IMG/VR virus record: IMGVR_UViG_3300044490_000052 | Span: 1 to 36,545 of that record | From: a virus | DNA: 36,545 nucleotides | Reading direction: 5' to 3' (one strand) | In this document: piece by piece, positions 14,699 through 22,887 of the stretch | How positions within the stretch are numbered: the first letter of the stretch is position 1 | Layout: each line of letters opens with the position of its first letter | Program-made: the position numbers and the translations under genes | Notes under the pieces: generated by a model | Database searches by the model: none | What the model was told of the DNA's origin: nothing | Seen by the model: only the letters and a program-made list of their open reading frames with translations

Positions 14699-17542
14699 AT
14701 GCACACACAATGCAAACGCCTTGCGCTCACTCCACTGATTTTGGCGCTTCTAACCTATCAAGGGTTGGCCCAGGTTCCAACGATCGGGCGCATTGTTCAG
14801 TGTTCTGACCCAGCAACGCGAATTGACCACGAGTTGATACGTGGTGAGTCTATCTACCTTGAATACAGGTATGAGCAGACGGGTGTTACGTTCAGCGTGC
14901 AAGCGGCAACCAATGTGGCGCTGCGTTTTCGCAGTAGCGACATGACGAACACTTTCTATTCTCTAGCAGGTACGGTTACTGGCAGTACCGCTAGGTTCCT
15001 ATGGGCACCTGCATACCAGGTAGCCGCTACGACTTTGACTTACTCTGTAGTTCTGGATGGTGCTACAGGTGCCAACATGCGTGCATACGGCACTATTAAG
15101 CAGCTTGGTAGCGTACAGGGTGTGGCGAGCAACACACCCACTGTTTACATCCCTACACCATGGGCAGACGCAATAAGCGTCCTAAATACAGCGTTGACCG
15201 TAAGCGCGTCGTGGACAACCCTTACAGGTATACCTACCGTTTGGAATGGCACCGCAACTGATACTGTTGCCCGTGCTGGGGTGGATGCTGCCACTAATCG
15301 GATCGCAGTCATTGAAGCAAACACTTCGCGCTGGGAGTCCGCATACATCAACTCAACGCAGTGGCTCGCTTCTGTGGCCTACAGCATTACATCTGGTCTC
15401 ACGAATCAGTGGACGCAGGGCTACATCGCAGGCACGAACTGGCTTGCTTCTGCTGCGTATGGCATCACTTCCGGAATGGTGGCCAACTGGAACTCCACAA
15501 CGAACTGGCTCACATCTGTGGCCTATGCAATCACCGCAGGCGATACGAATAACTGGACTACGGCATGGACATGGGGCAATCACGGAGCGGCGGGGTATCT
15601 GACGTATACCTCAACCCAAACTATCGCCGGGGCCAGTGTGTCGGGCACGGTGCCAAGCGCGTCGGTTGCGGGCCTTTCCAGCAACACGCTCGCCCAAACC
15701 CTTGCGAACGGCATCAACACCGGCGGTTACGATATTGATTTTTCAAGCTCAGGCGACGAGATACTCGTCAACGGCGCGGTCGCCATCAGTCCGCGAGATA
15801 AGCGGCTCTACGACCCCGCGTATCCCAACACCTACTTCGATTGGGCGGGGATGGTCGGGTACTACCAAGGCAATATATGGATAGATGCTGGCAACCGAAC
15901 TCTTTTCTACGATTCTAGTATCCCCGTTTTGCGATGGTCTGGCGTTATCGGAACGACTATCCCGAAAATCTGGTGGGACTCGGTGGATACCGCCATCAAG
16001 TTTGAGATACCTGTCAAACTGACCAACTCCACGCTACACGCCTACGGCGGCATCAACCTCCGCGACCCCGGCGGCGTCAACGACTATGCCTTCTTGCTCC
16101 GTGGCACAAACTGGGCAGAGGCCGACGCGCTCAAGGTCCGTCTTGTCCAAGTCGGCGGCACAAACAGCATGGTTCTGTCTGGTCCCGACGGCACGGTGAT
16201 GACCCTGACCGAGCCAAGCGACACATTCCCCGGAACCTTCGACTTCTACGGACCTGTCAACCTGCACGCTGGCGGCAACGTGGTCACGCAAGGCGTCAAG
16301 ATCGCGGCCAGCACCAACGCCGACTATGCGGCGAGCGCAGGTACGGCGGCGAACTCGACGAACCTTGACGGCATCGCGGCGACGAGTTACCCCACCAACT
16401 ACGGCCCCGCCTATTTCCAGTATGCCCAGAAGACAGGCACCAATCCGGCCCCGACCGATGCGGACTTCGTGACACAAGGCGAACTCTCGCAGCAAATTGC
16501 GGGGCTGTTGGAGCAGACCGTTTACGGTGCAACGAACCAACACGCCACGCTGGGCGCGGGGTATGCTTCGTTCCTTTCAACGCTGCCGGCGAACCTGTGG
16601 ACGAACAGCTACACGCTTGGCACCAGCTATGCGCTGGTGGGCAACCGATTCATGACAAATGCGCTCGCCAGCGGGACCATCCTGCCTGCGGGCGCGGTCT
16701 TCCATCATCACGTCAACGCCAACGTCTCGGCACTCAACGGCGGCGTGTACTACTCACGGCTTGTGCTTGTAAAGTCCGACCTCAGCGCAACGCAGGAGGT
16801 TGACTCTGGTTCTGTTGTGACGCCAGCAATCGCAATCACCGAAATGGACTCGGTGTGCGTAGTTACAGCGCAAGTCACGGTTGCCAGCGGCACATGGTTC
16901 TTGGGCGTCGAGCGGTATGCAAAGCGTGACGTGGGTGCGGCGGTCACGCTCAACATCTATGGCGGCGACGGAAATCCGACACGGCTAGAGTTCCCTTCGT
17001 CGCTGGTGGGCGGCGGGTCGCTCGTGGCAGCGGACAGCTACAAACTCGGCGGGATTGTGGCGGCGAGTTACGTCACCAACAACGGTGCGACGGTGAACGG
17101 GCAGGCGGTGAGCAATGGCGCGGTGATCGCCATAAGCAGTCTGACTCCCGGCGCGCCGAGCAATACGTTGGCGGCGGCGGTCACGAATCTCGCTGGTGGC
17201 TACTTCGACGCCTACAAAACCGTGTACTATGTCAGCACCTACTCGCTCGGTACGATTACGGTTTCACGGGCGTGGGGTGACTCCGTTGCCATCGGCCTGA
17301 CCAACAACGCAACGATCACGTTCAGCGCGGCAGAGTGGCCGTCAAACTCGATGGGGTGCGTGGCGGTCTCGCTGCACCCGAACGGGTTTTCAACTACGTT
17401 TGCCCCTTCGATGATTTCGACGAACTCGGCAACGAACACGATTCCCGGCTCGGCCGGGTTGGTGATTCAGACGAACGCATGGAACTTGCTGACGTTCGCT
17501 AAAGGATGGGGCTGGACTGTCTTTGGGGTACATGACAGATAG
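14699..17542 (+). CDS. long tail fibre with N-terminal signal peptide
   Basis: A 947-aa fibre-like protein, the largest product of the window. It begins with a probable Sec signal peptide (CKRLALTPLILALLTYQGLA, cleavage near residue 24), which is unusual for a tail protein. Residues about 219-288 carry three copies of a WLxSxAYxITxG repeat, then W-WGNHGAAGYLT, a motif frequent in phage fibres. Later parts contain LDGIAATSYPTN and LGGIVAASYVTNN repeats and Asn/Thr/Ser-rich beta segments typical of trimeric fibres. It has a TAGGAG site before its ATG. The 3' two thirds look more GC-rich than the 5' third (boundary near 15,600). It probably recognises the host surface; how the signal peptide fits virion assembly is unclear. 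Confidence 0.65.
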   Translation: MHTQCKRLALTPLILALLTYQGLAQVPTIGRIVQCSDPATRIDHELIRGESIYLEYRYEQTGVTFSVQAATNVALRFRSSDMTNTFYSLAGTVTGSTARFLWAPAYQVAATTLTYSVVLDGATGANMRAYGTIKQLGSVQGVASNTPTVYIPTPWADAISVLNTALTVSASWTTLTGIPTVWNGTATDTVARAGVDAATNRIAVIEANTSRWESAYINSTQWLASVAYSITSGLTNQWTQGYIAGTNWLASAAYGITSGMVANWNSTTNWLTSVAYAITAGDTNNWTTAWTWGNHGAAGYLTYTSTQTIAGASVSGTVPSASVAGLSSNTLAQTLANGINTGGYDIDFSSSGDEILVNGAVAISPRDKRLYDPAYPNTYFDWAGMVGYYQGNIWIDAGNRTLFYDSSIPVLRWSGVIGTTIPKIWWDSVDTAIKFEIPVKLTNSTLHAYGGINLRDPGGVNDYAFLLRGTNWAEADALKVRLVQVGGTNSMVLSGPDGTVMTLTEPSDTFPGTFDFYGPVNLHAGGNVVTQGVKIAASTNADYAASAGTAANSTNLDGIAATSYPTNYGPAYFQYAQKTGTNPAPTDADFVTQGELSQQIAGLLEQTVYGATNQHATLGAGYASFLSTLPANLWTNSYTLGTSYALVGNRFMTNALASGTILPAGAVFHHHVNANVSALNGGVYYSRLVLVKSDLSATQEVDSGSVVTPAIAITEMDSVCVVTAQVTVASGTWFLGVERYAKRDVGAAVTLNIYGGDGNPTRLEFPSSLVGGGSLVAADSYKLGGIVAASYVTNNGATVNGQAVSNGAVIAISSLTPGAPSNTLAAAVTNLAGGYFDAYKTVYYVSTYSLGTITVSRAWGDSVAIGLTNNATITFSAAEWPSNSMGCVAVSLHPNGFSTTFAPSMISTNSATNTIPGSAGLVIQTNAWNLLTFAKGWGWTVFGVHDR
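15356..15562 (+). repeat. three imperfect in-frame repeats inside the fibre gene
   Basis: Three copies encode T(Q/N)WL(A/T)S(V/A)AY(S/G/A)IT(S/A)G, starting at 15356, 15434 and 15500, spaced 78 and 66 bases. They probably form repeated shaft units. The next residues give W-WGNHGAAGYLT. The copies differ at the DNA level, so they are not a recent duplication. Confidence 0.65.
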
Positions 17543-17551
17543 GAGACGACT

Positions 17552-18121
17552 ATGAAACTGACCACACTGATGCTCGCATTGCTCGCCACCGCCGCACTCG
17601 CGGCTGACGTATGGGTGCATCCGATTACGCAAAGTCGGACGCCTCCGATATGGATCAACGGAACCACGCCGCCGACCGCCGCGCAGTTGCAGGCGGCAGG
17701 CTGGCGACTTTGGGACGGCACGGAACCCGCGCTTGACCCTAGTATGGAGCGGTTGTCGCGTTCTCTGGCGCAAGACCCCGCGAATCCTGAAAGGGCCGTG
17801 ATGCAGGTCGTTGACGGCAGCATCGCGGAGCGTCTGGCCCGTGAGAGAGCGGCGCGGCTACAGGACTTTGCCGCCACGCAGGCGACCAACGCGGTGATAT
17901 TCCGCACGACACTGCGACGGCACTTCGGGGCTGGGGCGGAAACGAACCGGCTGGTTACTGCTACAGCCGTTGCGGGTTACTTCACGGCCAAGCAAATCAC
18001 GGGCACCATCACAGCGCAGGAGTTGGCCGACGCCGTGGTGCTCGACAAACTGTTCGAGACCTTGAGGCGATGGAACGGCACGGACGAAACATGGACGCTG
18101 CCTTGGGAATATGTGCCGTGA
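17552..18121 (+). CDS. signal-peptide protein, tail-fibre accessory, unknown
   Basis: A 189-aa protein starting with a textbook signal peptide (MKLTTLMLALLATAALA, cleavage ALA-AD). A TAGGAGACGACT site precedes the ATG. The mature part begins with WVHPITQSRTPPIWINGTTPPTAAQLQAAGWRLWDG and continues with helical, Arg/Ala-rich segments and a last helical domain (FTAKQITGTITAQELADAVVLDKLFETLRRW). The PPTAAQLQAAGWR piece resembles small domains seen in phage fibre-chaperone-like proteins, but I cannot name the family. Directly downstream of the fibre and overlapping the next gene as GTGA. It could be a fibre assembly factor or a periplasmic effector. Confidence 0.55.
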   Translation: MKLTTLMLALLATAALAADVWVHPITQSRTPPIWINGTTPPTAAQLQAAGWRLWDGTEPALDPSMERLSRSLAQDPANPERAVMQVVDGSIAERLARERAARLQDFAATQATNAVIFRTTLRRHFGAGAETNRLVTATAVAGYFTAKQITGTITAQELADAVVLDKLFETLRRWNGTDETWTLPWEYVP

Positions 18122-18870
18122 GGTTGCGCACCGTCATAGTGATTCTCGCCCTCGCCTGTGCGGCCACGGCCTCGGCAGGCTGGGCACGGTGGTTCGGAGC
18201 GAGCAGGCCGACGGCGACAGCGGCGGCAACCGGAGTATACCGCGCCAGCGATCTGCTCGTTCGGTTTGTCGGGGACACGCCCGGTACTGTGATATGGCGC
18301 AGCAATCTGGTCAATGGTGTGTTTGCCACGGAGATCGGCACGCCGGTCAACGCCACTAACGGGTGGATGGAGTGGCTGGGCACGGATCAGCGGCCTTTGA
18401 TTACTGTCACAGCAACCAACTGGACGATTGCGCTGGCATACGAGTGCTACGACACCAGCGCGTACCGTGGCCTGATTGGCCTGTGGAACCATCCAGACAA
18501 CGCGCACCTGATGGCCGCTTACGCGGGGTCAGTGTACACACGCGGATTCACCAACAGCGTCACTCTTTGGGATGCTGCAATCCGGCCACAGTACGGGTCG
18601 GGCACTGTTGTCTACGCCGCGCTGTCGTATGATCGGGCGACAACCAATCTCTATGCGATGGTCGCCACCGGCACACCTCGCGTCGTTACTGGGTGGTACA
18701 CCAGCAGCACGGCCAAACCCTACTATCAGGGATCGGTCAACTTTGAGATGGGCGTGGAAAAATTGAGTTACTTCTTCAAGGGCCGCACAGCCGACATTCG
18801 CATGTACAAGGTTGCGATGGCGTCTAACGAGTTGACCACCCTGCTTGGGAATATACCTATACCGCCATGA
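18118..18870 (+). CDS. LamG/concanavalin-like domain protein with signal peptide
   Basis: A 250-aa protein whose GTG start overlaps the previous stop; this start exposes a signal peptide (RLRTVIVILALACAATASA, cleavage near ASA-GW). The C-terminal half looks like a LamG-type jelly roll: WTIALAYECYD, a SVTLWDAAI strand, YYQGSVNFEMG, and the closing FFKGRTADIRMYKVAMASNELTTLL, matching the F-x-G-x-IxDxRxYxxALxxxEIxxL signature. Such domains bind glycans. Suggests recognition of a cell-surface polysaccharide. An in-frame ATG at 18070 lies inside the previous gene and lacks the signal peptide at its N-terminus, so I reject it. Confidence 0.6.
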   Translation: MRLRTVIVILALACAATASAGWARWFGASRPTATAAATGVYRASDLLVRFVGDTPGTVIWRSNLVNGVFATEIGTPVNATNGWMEWLGTDQRPLITVTATNWTIALAYECYDTSAYRGLIGLWNHPDNAHLMAAYAGSVYTRGFTNSVTLWDAAIRPQYGSGTVVYAALSYDRATTNLYAMVATGTPRVVTGWYTSSTAKPYYQGSVNFEMGVEKLSYFFKGRTADIRMYKVAMASNELTTLLGNIPIPP

Positions 18871-19475
18871 CCCCTGCCGACTGCATACGTCCGTTGATTC
18901 GGCCAGACCTCGCGCTGCTGCGGCAGGGGCGGAGGATGACCGCATGGCCAGCACCCGTGATCCTGCCCGACGAGGTGGCGTCATGCAAGAGAGGCAAGCT
19001 GCTGAACTACAAACACGGCTTGGTGCTCAACTGGCTGGAAGAGGAAAGAGTTTGCCTCTTCTGGCGCAAGACGTGGTGGGAAGCCAAGATACACGACGTG
19101 CACCCGCTCATGTGGTGGGACGAGCGATTGAAGCGGTATTGCATGCCGGATCGGCACGAAGCACGAACGGATCTTGGTTCGACCCCGGTGTGGATGCAGG
19201 GCATCTTTCCAGCGACGGAAATGCCGTGGGCCTACTATCCGCATGACAGCGGCTACCGATGGGGCGGGATGTGGACGGCTGTTACCCTTGACGGTGAATG
19301 GACGTTTACGCGTATGTCCCGCCAGACCATTGACGAGATGTGCCTGCTCGCCATGCCGGAAGCGGGTGGAATGAGCGCGATCAAACGTGGGACGATCTAT
19401 GAGTCTGTACGCCTTGCTGGTTGGGCATGCTTCAAGCCGAAGCCACCCATGCCGGTGGATGTGAAGAAAGGATGA
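18867..19475 (+). CDS. DUF1353-like protein, possible lysis or tail role
   Basis: A 202-aa protein with an ATGA overlap with the previous gene. The core has ARTDLGSTPVWMQGIFPAT (about 96-116), then YYPHDSGYRWGG, then DEMCLLAMPEAGG and YESVRLAGWACF. This order (TDxxSxP, a conserved HD, later an aD-x-x-f helix and a Y-xxxR-x-G motif) matches DUF1353, a common phage family of unproven function. It is followed by a holin-like gene, which makes a lysis-related role worth considering. No catalytic site is proven. Trp- and Arg-rich composition. Confidence 0.55.
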   Translation: MTPADCIRPLIRPDLALLRQGRRMTAWPAPVILPDEVASCKRGKLLNYKHGLVLNWLEEERVCLFWRKTWWEAKIHDVHPLMWWDERLKRYCMPDRHEARTDLGSTPVWMQGIFPATEMPWAYYPHDSGYRWGGMWTAVTLDGEWTFTRMSRQTIDEMCLLAMPEAGGMSAIKRGTIYESVRLAGWACFKPKPPMPVDVKKG

Positions 19476-19479
19476 CAAC

Positions 19480-19785
19480 ATGACGGCTGAGGGAGACGTG
19501 CTCAAGAAGATGATGATGGAACACTTGGCGAAGGCCAAGGCTGGGGGTTGCACGGCAGATGGTCACGCTGCCCTCGTTGAGTATCTGGAAATCAGCGCCA
19601 CCATCCACCAAGCCACGCTGTCTGACATGAAGGCTGACGTGAAGGCCATCCGCTTGCTGGCTGAGAAGAGGGGCAGCATCTTCGGCGCGGTGCCTTGGGC
19701 GCGACCAGCGAAGGTAACGGGCGTCACCGGCCTTGCCGCCTCTGTGGTATGGGCGCTAGCAAAGCTTTACGGGTTGGTGCCATGA
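19480..19785 (+). CDS. holin-like small membrane protein
   Basis: A 101-aa protein with an N-terminal helical, charged part and a single C-terminal membrane segment (VTGVTGLAASVVWALAKLYGL, about 79-99). This layout resembles XhlA-type or class III holin-related proteins that collaborate in lysis. AAAGGA precedes the ATG. The final codons form the 5' part of the convergent hairpin 19771-19792. No dual-start motif was seen. Holin function is an inference from topology and end-of-late-operon position. Confidence 0.45.
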   Translation: MTAEGDVLKKMMMEHLAKAKAGGCTADGHAALVEYLEISATIHQATLSDMKADVKAIRLLAEKRGSIFGAVPWARPAKVTGVTGLAASVVWALAKLYGLVP

Positions 19786-19792
19786 CCAACCC
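19771..19792. terminator. bidirectional terminator-like hairpin at convergent gene ends
   Basis: GGGTTGGT (19771-19778) pairs perfectly with 19785-19792 around the 6-base loop GCCATG. It spans the stop of the holin-like gene and lies 5 bases beyond the stop of the reverse-strand helicase gene. Eight pairs are visible and neither side has a T-run, so strength is uncertain. Convergent position supports a two-way terminator. Confidence 0.5.
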
Positions 19793-19797
19793 ACACA

Positions 19798-21006
19798 CTA
19801 CACGAGAGTAACTTGTGACTCAGGCGTGAAAACGCAGTTTTCATAGTCAACTGTCGTTTCAACCGTCAGTGCATGTGGTCTTATTGGCGACGGATTTCTG
19901 ATCTTAGCGGCATGTACCCTGGCGATGGGAGGAAAGTTTTCTCTCTCCTGCTCGGTTTGGTTAATTGATGTAAGCAGGTCAGCAACCTGTGGAATCGCCC
20001 AGCATTCTGCCACATCCTGCATACCCAATACGTAACCACCACTACCTGCAGCAGGCACGCTTCTCATTTCGCGGACCGGCGCTCTTTGCGGTTGAGTAGC
20101 TGTCCACACGGGACACCTGTACTTGTTGCCCAGCGCTCTTATCTTTAGTACGTTCTCTGATATGGCGTCGTACTTGCTACCTGACCTGTTCGTGTTTGGT
20201 GTGGCTAAGTGTATTAGGTGGTCAACAATGATACAGGCTGCTTTGGCTTTGCTGTTCAGCAGGTCAGTTTCAATCACCGAGTCGATAAAGTCAACGCCGA
20301 TCGAACCTGCAGAGGCGTGAATGATGTTGACCTTCTCGTTGTTGTAGTCCCAACCAGCAAGATACTTGGCTATGATTGACCGTACGCTCATTTCCAGAGT
20401 GAAGTGATAAACCACACCCAGCGCTGGCTTTTGCGCCAATGCACGTCCTATCTGGACGAGCGCCGTGGTCTTACCCACGCTAGGTGGTGCCAAGATGACG
20501 CCAAGTTCGCCACTACCCACAGTTGCCCACGAGTCAAACACCGTACCGGTCCTGTACGTGTAGTCGTACTTGTTGGGTGGTAACGACGCGATGGTGTCCT
20601 TAGAAAGGCTAACACGCTCTACCGTGGCTGCTGCCTTCTTCACATCCAGCATTGAAGATGCGCGGGTTAGGTTGTTCACCACCTGGGCCAACTCTGATGG
20701 ATCACCGTCAACCAATGCTTTGTGTGCGGTTGACACGACCTTTGAGGCGGCAACCATCAAGACTTGTGCCTTGAGTGATGCTATGTAGCCCGTGATCGCG
20801 GCGGTGTCCTCAACTTTCCTTTCCCCTTTACAGGTAAGCGAGTTGAGTAGTGGCTTTAGCCTTTCATCACCAACGACGGGTAAGGCTACCTCGTAAAACT
20901 CGTAAACGCTAGAAGCCAACGCAGGGTCAACTACCGCGTTTCCTACCGTGTTGGCCAGTTCTGACACAGAGGTGAGTATGCGTGCGAAACGCTGCTTGAT
21001 ATTCAT
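19798..21006 (-). CDS. DnaB-like replicative helicase
   Basis: A 402-aa RecA-fold helicase, shorter than DnaB (about 470). The first 130 residues are helical and poorly conserved. Walker A is APPSVGKTT (173-181), a FTLEMS motif (202-207) corresponds to DnaB SLEM, Walker B is AACIIVDHL (256-264), and the sensor motif ATQPQR (303-308) corresponds to DnaB SQLNR. It unwinds DNA ahead of the fork, probably with the separate DnaG-like primase at 31683. Last gene of the reverse operon, starting in an ATGA overlap with the kinase-MazG gene. Confidence 0.8.
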   Translation of the reverse strand: MNIKQRFARILTSVSELANTVGNAVVDPALASSVYEFYEVALPVVGDERLKPLLNSLTCKGERKVEDTAAITGYIASLKAQVLMVAASKVVSTAHKALVDGDPSELAQVVNNLTRASSMLDVKKAAATVERVSLSKDTIASLPPNKYDYTYRTGTVFDSWATVGSGELGVILAPPSVGKTTALVQIGRALAQKPALGVVYHFTLEMSVRSIIAKYLAGWDYNNEKVNIIHASAGSIGVDFIDSVIETDLLNSKAKAACIIVDHLIHLATPNTNRSGSKYDAISENVLKIRALGNKYRCPVWTATQPQRAPVREMRSVPAAGSGGYVLGMQDVAECWAIPQVADLLTSINQTEQERENFPPIARVHAAKIRNPSPIRPHALTVETTVDYENCVFTPESQVTLV

Positions 21007-21830
21007 GTGTTTGACACATGCGGCTTGTTACCAGTTTCCAGCCTGTGGTTATTGACGGTGAACTTCTGCGCGGCAAGGTCTGCTATAGCACGCGCACTCA
21101 TTCCCCTGCTTTTCATGAGAGTGAACAGGAAGAACATTACGTCAATCAACTCTTCATTAGCTGCTAGTATCTGTACTGGTTGGTGGCGAAGCTTCTCCTG
21201 GAACTCTTCCAGTTCTTCGATGCACCTTTCAGCGATGTGCGACTCATCTATGGGTTTGTACCCAGCCTTCCTGCGGAAGAAGGCGTTGCTTAGTGTAAGC
21301 AACCCGTCAAGCGTTGCGTGTCCACTATCGGGCACGGATACGCGGGTGGCACACTGTGAAGTGTCAATGACGGTGTGCATTACGCCGTCAAGGATCGAAG
21401 CGAAGTAGCTTTCATGGCTGTAATCATCACCTTCGTTTCTGATCTTGGTTATGTCAAGGTCATACCTTGCGCCGTCATGCATGTCTCTTGCTCGTACCCT
21501 ACTGACCCTGATGTTAGTAGGGCACACTGTCCGCACAACGCTTACCGCCACGCCGTTACGGAGCAATTCGCCAATCCAACCTACCTGTGCAAGGTTCCTG
21601 GGGAACGCTTCTGCTACTACGTGTCCGTAAGTTTCGACAGACGAAAACAACAGATCCTTCACCATTCCGTCAAGACGGTGAGGAGCCACAACGTTCTCGT
21701 CTGTGCCAACCTTCGTCAGCTTCCTTACGAAGTCACCACTGTGAACAGGAGCAAACAACCCTGACAGCGAGTTAGCCAGCGTTGATTTCCCGCTACCCGT
21801 CGAACCCGTTATGAGGATGCACGTCTTCAT
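21003..21830 (-). CDS. nucleotide kinase-MazG (MazZ-like) fusion
   Basis: A 275-aa two-domain protein. Residues 1-about 180 are a P-loop nucleotide kinase: GSTGSGKST (9-17), HSGDFVRKL, and a LID-like Arg/Asp-rich stretch (RVSRVRARDMHDGARYDLDITK). Residues about 195-265 are MazG-like: EELEEFQEKL (205-214) and NEELIDVMFF (225-234), giving the EExxE ... ExxD metal-binding pattern of NTP pyrophosphohydrolases. In 2-aminoadenine phages MazZ turns dGTP into dGMP, the substrate of PurZ. The kinase domain could phosphorylate dZMP or another dNMP. It is adjacent to PurZ (10 bases). The fusion is unusual. Substrates are inferred; I did not see a known name for this combination. Confidence 0.8.
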   Translation of the reverse strand: MKTCILITGSTGSGKSTLANSLSGLFAPVHSGDFVRKLTKVGTDENVVAPHRLDGMVKDLLFSSVETYGHVVAEAFPRNLAQVGWIGELLRNGVAVSVVRTVCPTNIRVSRVRARDMHDGARYDLDITKIRNEGDDYSHESYFASILDGVMHTVIDTSQCATRVSVPDSGHATLDGLLTLSNAFFRRKAGYKPIDESHIAERCIEELEEFQEKLRHQPVQILAANEELIDVMFFLFTLMKSRGMSARAIADLAAQKFTVNNHRLETGNKPHVSNT

Positions 21831-21840
21831 GATACGGTCA

Positions 21841-22884
21841 CTACCTACGGATCACTTCGTTATTCTTGGCACCGGTTCCAATGAGGGCCACGCGTGTCTG
21901 TGACGTGTTCTCGACGAACTCCACAAAGGACTTGCTCTGCGCGGACAGTGCACTGTAGTGCGACTTACCGGCGTCCGCAGCGTTCACGTACTGCATGAAG
22001 TTCAAGAACAGCCAGTCGGGCTGGTTGGCGGCAACAAACTGTGCAACCTGCATGGGCGAGAATGTAAACACACGACGGACACGCTTAGTTACTGTGGTGT
22101 GCTCCAGGATCGGTGTTGCGCTTCCGCTATCGGTAGTGATAGCCTGCCACGACAACTCCGCTTGGTCAGGCCAGCAAGGCCCACTCCAGCCACCGTCAAC
22201 GTTGCCTACACGGATTGGGTACGTGCGGATGCACCCTATGACTTGGGAAACCTGCTTGTGCGGAATACCCATGCTGTTGATGGCTGCACCAACAGTGATG
22301 TCTCTGGATGTAAGATACGGGTAATCGAACCCGTGGTTGATCGACAGGTCGAAACCCTGTGACATCTCGAACAGCACAGTTGCGCCCTTGTTTACGTAAG
22401 TGCGTACCGCCTCACACGTGTCCATGATGAATCTTGACGGCAACAGATTCATGGCAAGCTTGGTGTCTTTGAGGCGTAGAATCTTTCTGGCTATCGCGTG
22501 TCCGGTCCCTTGCATCGTGCCTGCCACGTGCCTGCCCGTGAGCGAAGCTGCAGCGGCGTCATCGGGTGTGACCACCGCAACTCTTGGGTGGACAAACACG
22601 CGATTTTCACCTACCAGCGCTGCTTCTTTCAGAAACGTGTCAATGTTGATCACGCTGTCGGGCATGATCAGTACCATCGCGTTCCTGGCCGTGATCGAGG
22701 ACGAGGGCAACGCTTTCAGCACCGTGGCGTTGCCGTCGTTGTCAACGTAGGTGTGCCCTGCGTTTGGACCAAACGAGGAGCACACGATGTCTGGGTTGTC
22801 CTCACCCAGCATACCGCACAGCTTGCCCTTACCCGTCGAACCCCACTGACCATCCAGCACTATGTTGACGCCATGCTTAAGCAT
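21841..22884 (-). CDS. purZ: PurZ, 2-aminoadenylosuccinate synthetase
   Basis: A 347-aa adenylosuccinate synthetase homologue, shorter than bacterial PurA (about 430). The phosphate-binding loop is GQWGSTGKGK (12-21), where PurA has GQWGDEGKGK; the catalytic Asp is replaced by Ser16, as in PurZ of 2-aminoadenine phages. The catalytic His is kept (GPNAGHT, His44). Other PurA motifs remain: MQGTGHAIARK, ITVGAA, CIRTYPIRVGN, and the base-binding IGTGAKNNE near the C-terminus. PurZ joins dGMP and Asp to form dSMP; host PurB then yields dZMP. GGGG lies 6 bases before its ATG. PurZ versus the related PurZ0 subgroup cannot be decided by eye. Confidence 0.9.
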   Translation of the reverse strand: MLKHGVNIVLDGQWGSTGKGKLCGMLGEDNPDIVCSSFGPNAGHTYVDNDGNATVLKALPSSSITARNAMVLIMPDSVINIDTFLKEAALVGENRVFVHPRVAVVTPDDAAAASLTGRHVAGTMQGTGHAIARKILRLKDTKLAMNLLPSRFIMDTCEAVRTYVNKGATVLFEMSQGFDLSINHGFDYPYLTSRDITVGAAINSMGIPHKQVSQVIGCIRTYPIRVGNVDGGWSGPCWPDQAELSWQAITTDSGSATPILEHTTVTKRVRRVFTFSPMQVAQFVAANQPDWLFLNFMQYVNAADAGKSHYSALSAQSKSFVEFVENTSQTRVALIGTGAKNNEVIRR

Positions 22885-22887
22885 AAC

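Noticed and set aside
15356-15562. CRISPR or tandem DNA repeat array
   Set aside because: The copies are protein-level repeats in the fibre frame with unequal spacing and diverged DNA.
21841-22884. ordinary PurA housekeeping homologue
   Set aside because: The catalytic Asp is Ser, the protein is about 80 residues short, and the neighbours are a MazG fusion and PolA polymerase, all fitting PurZ better.
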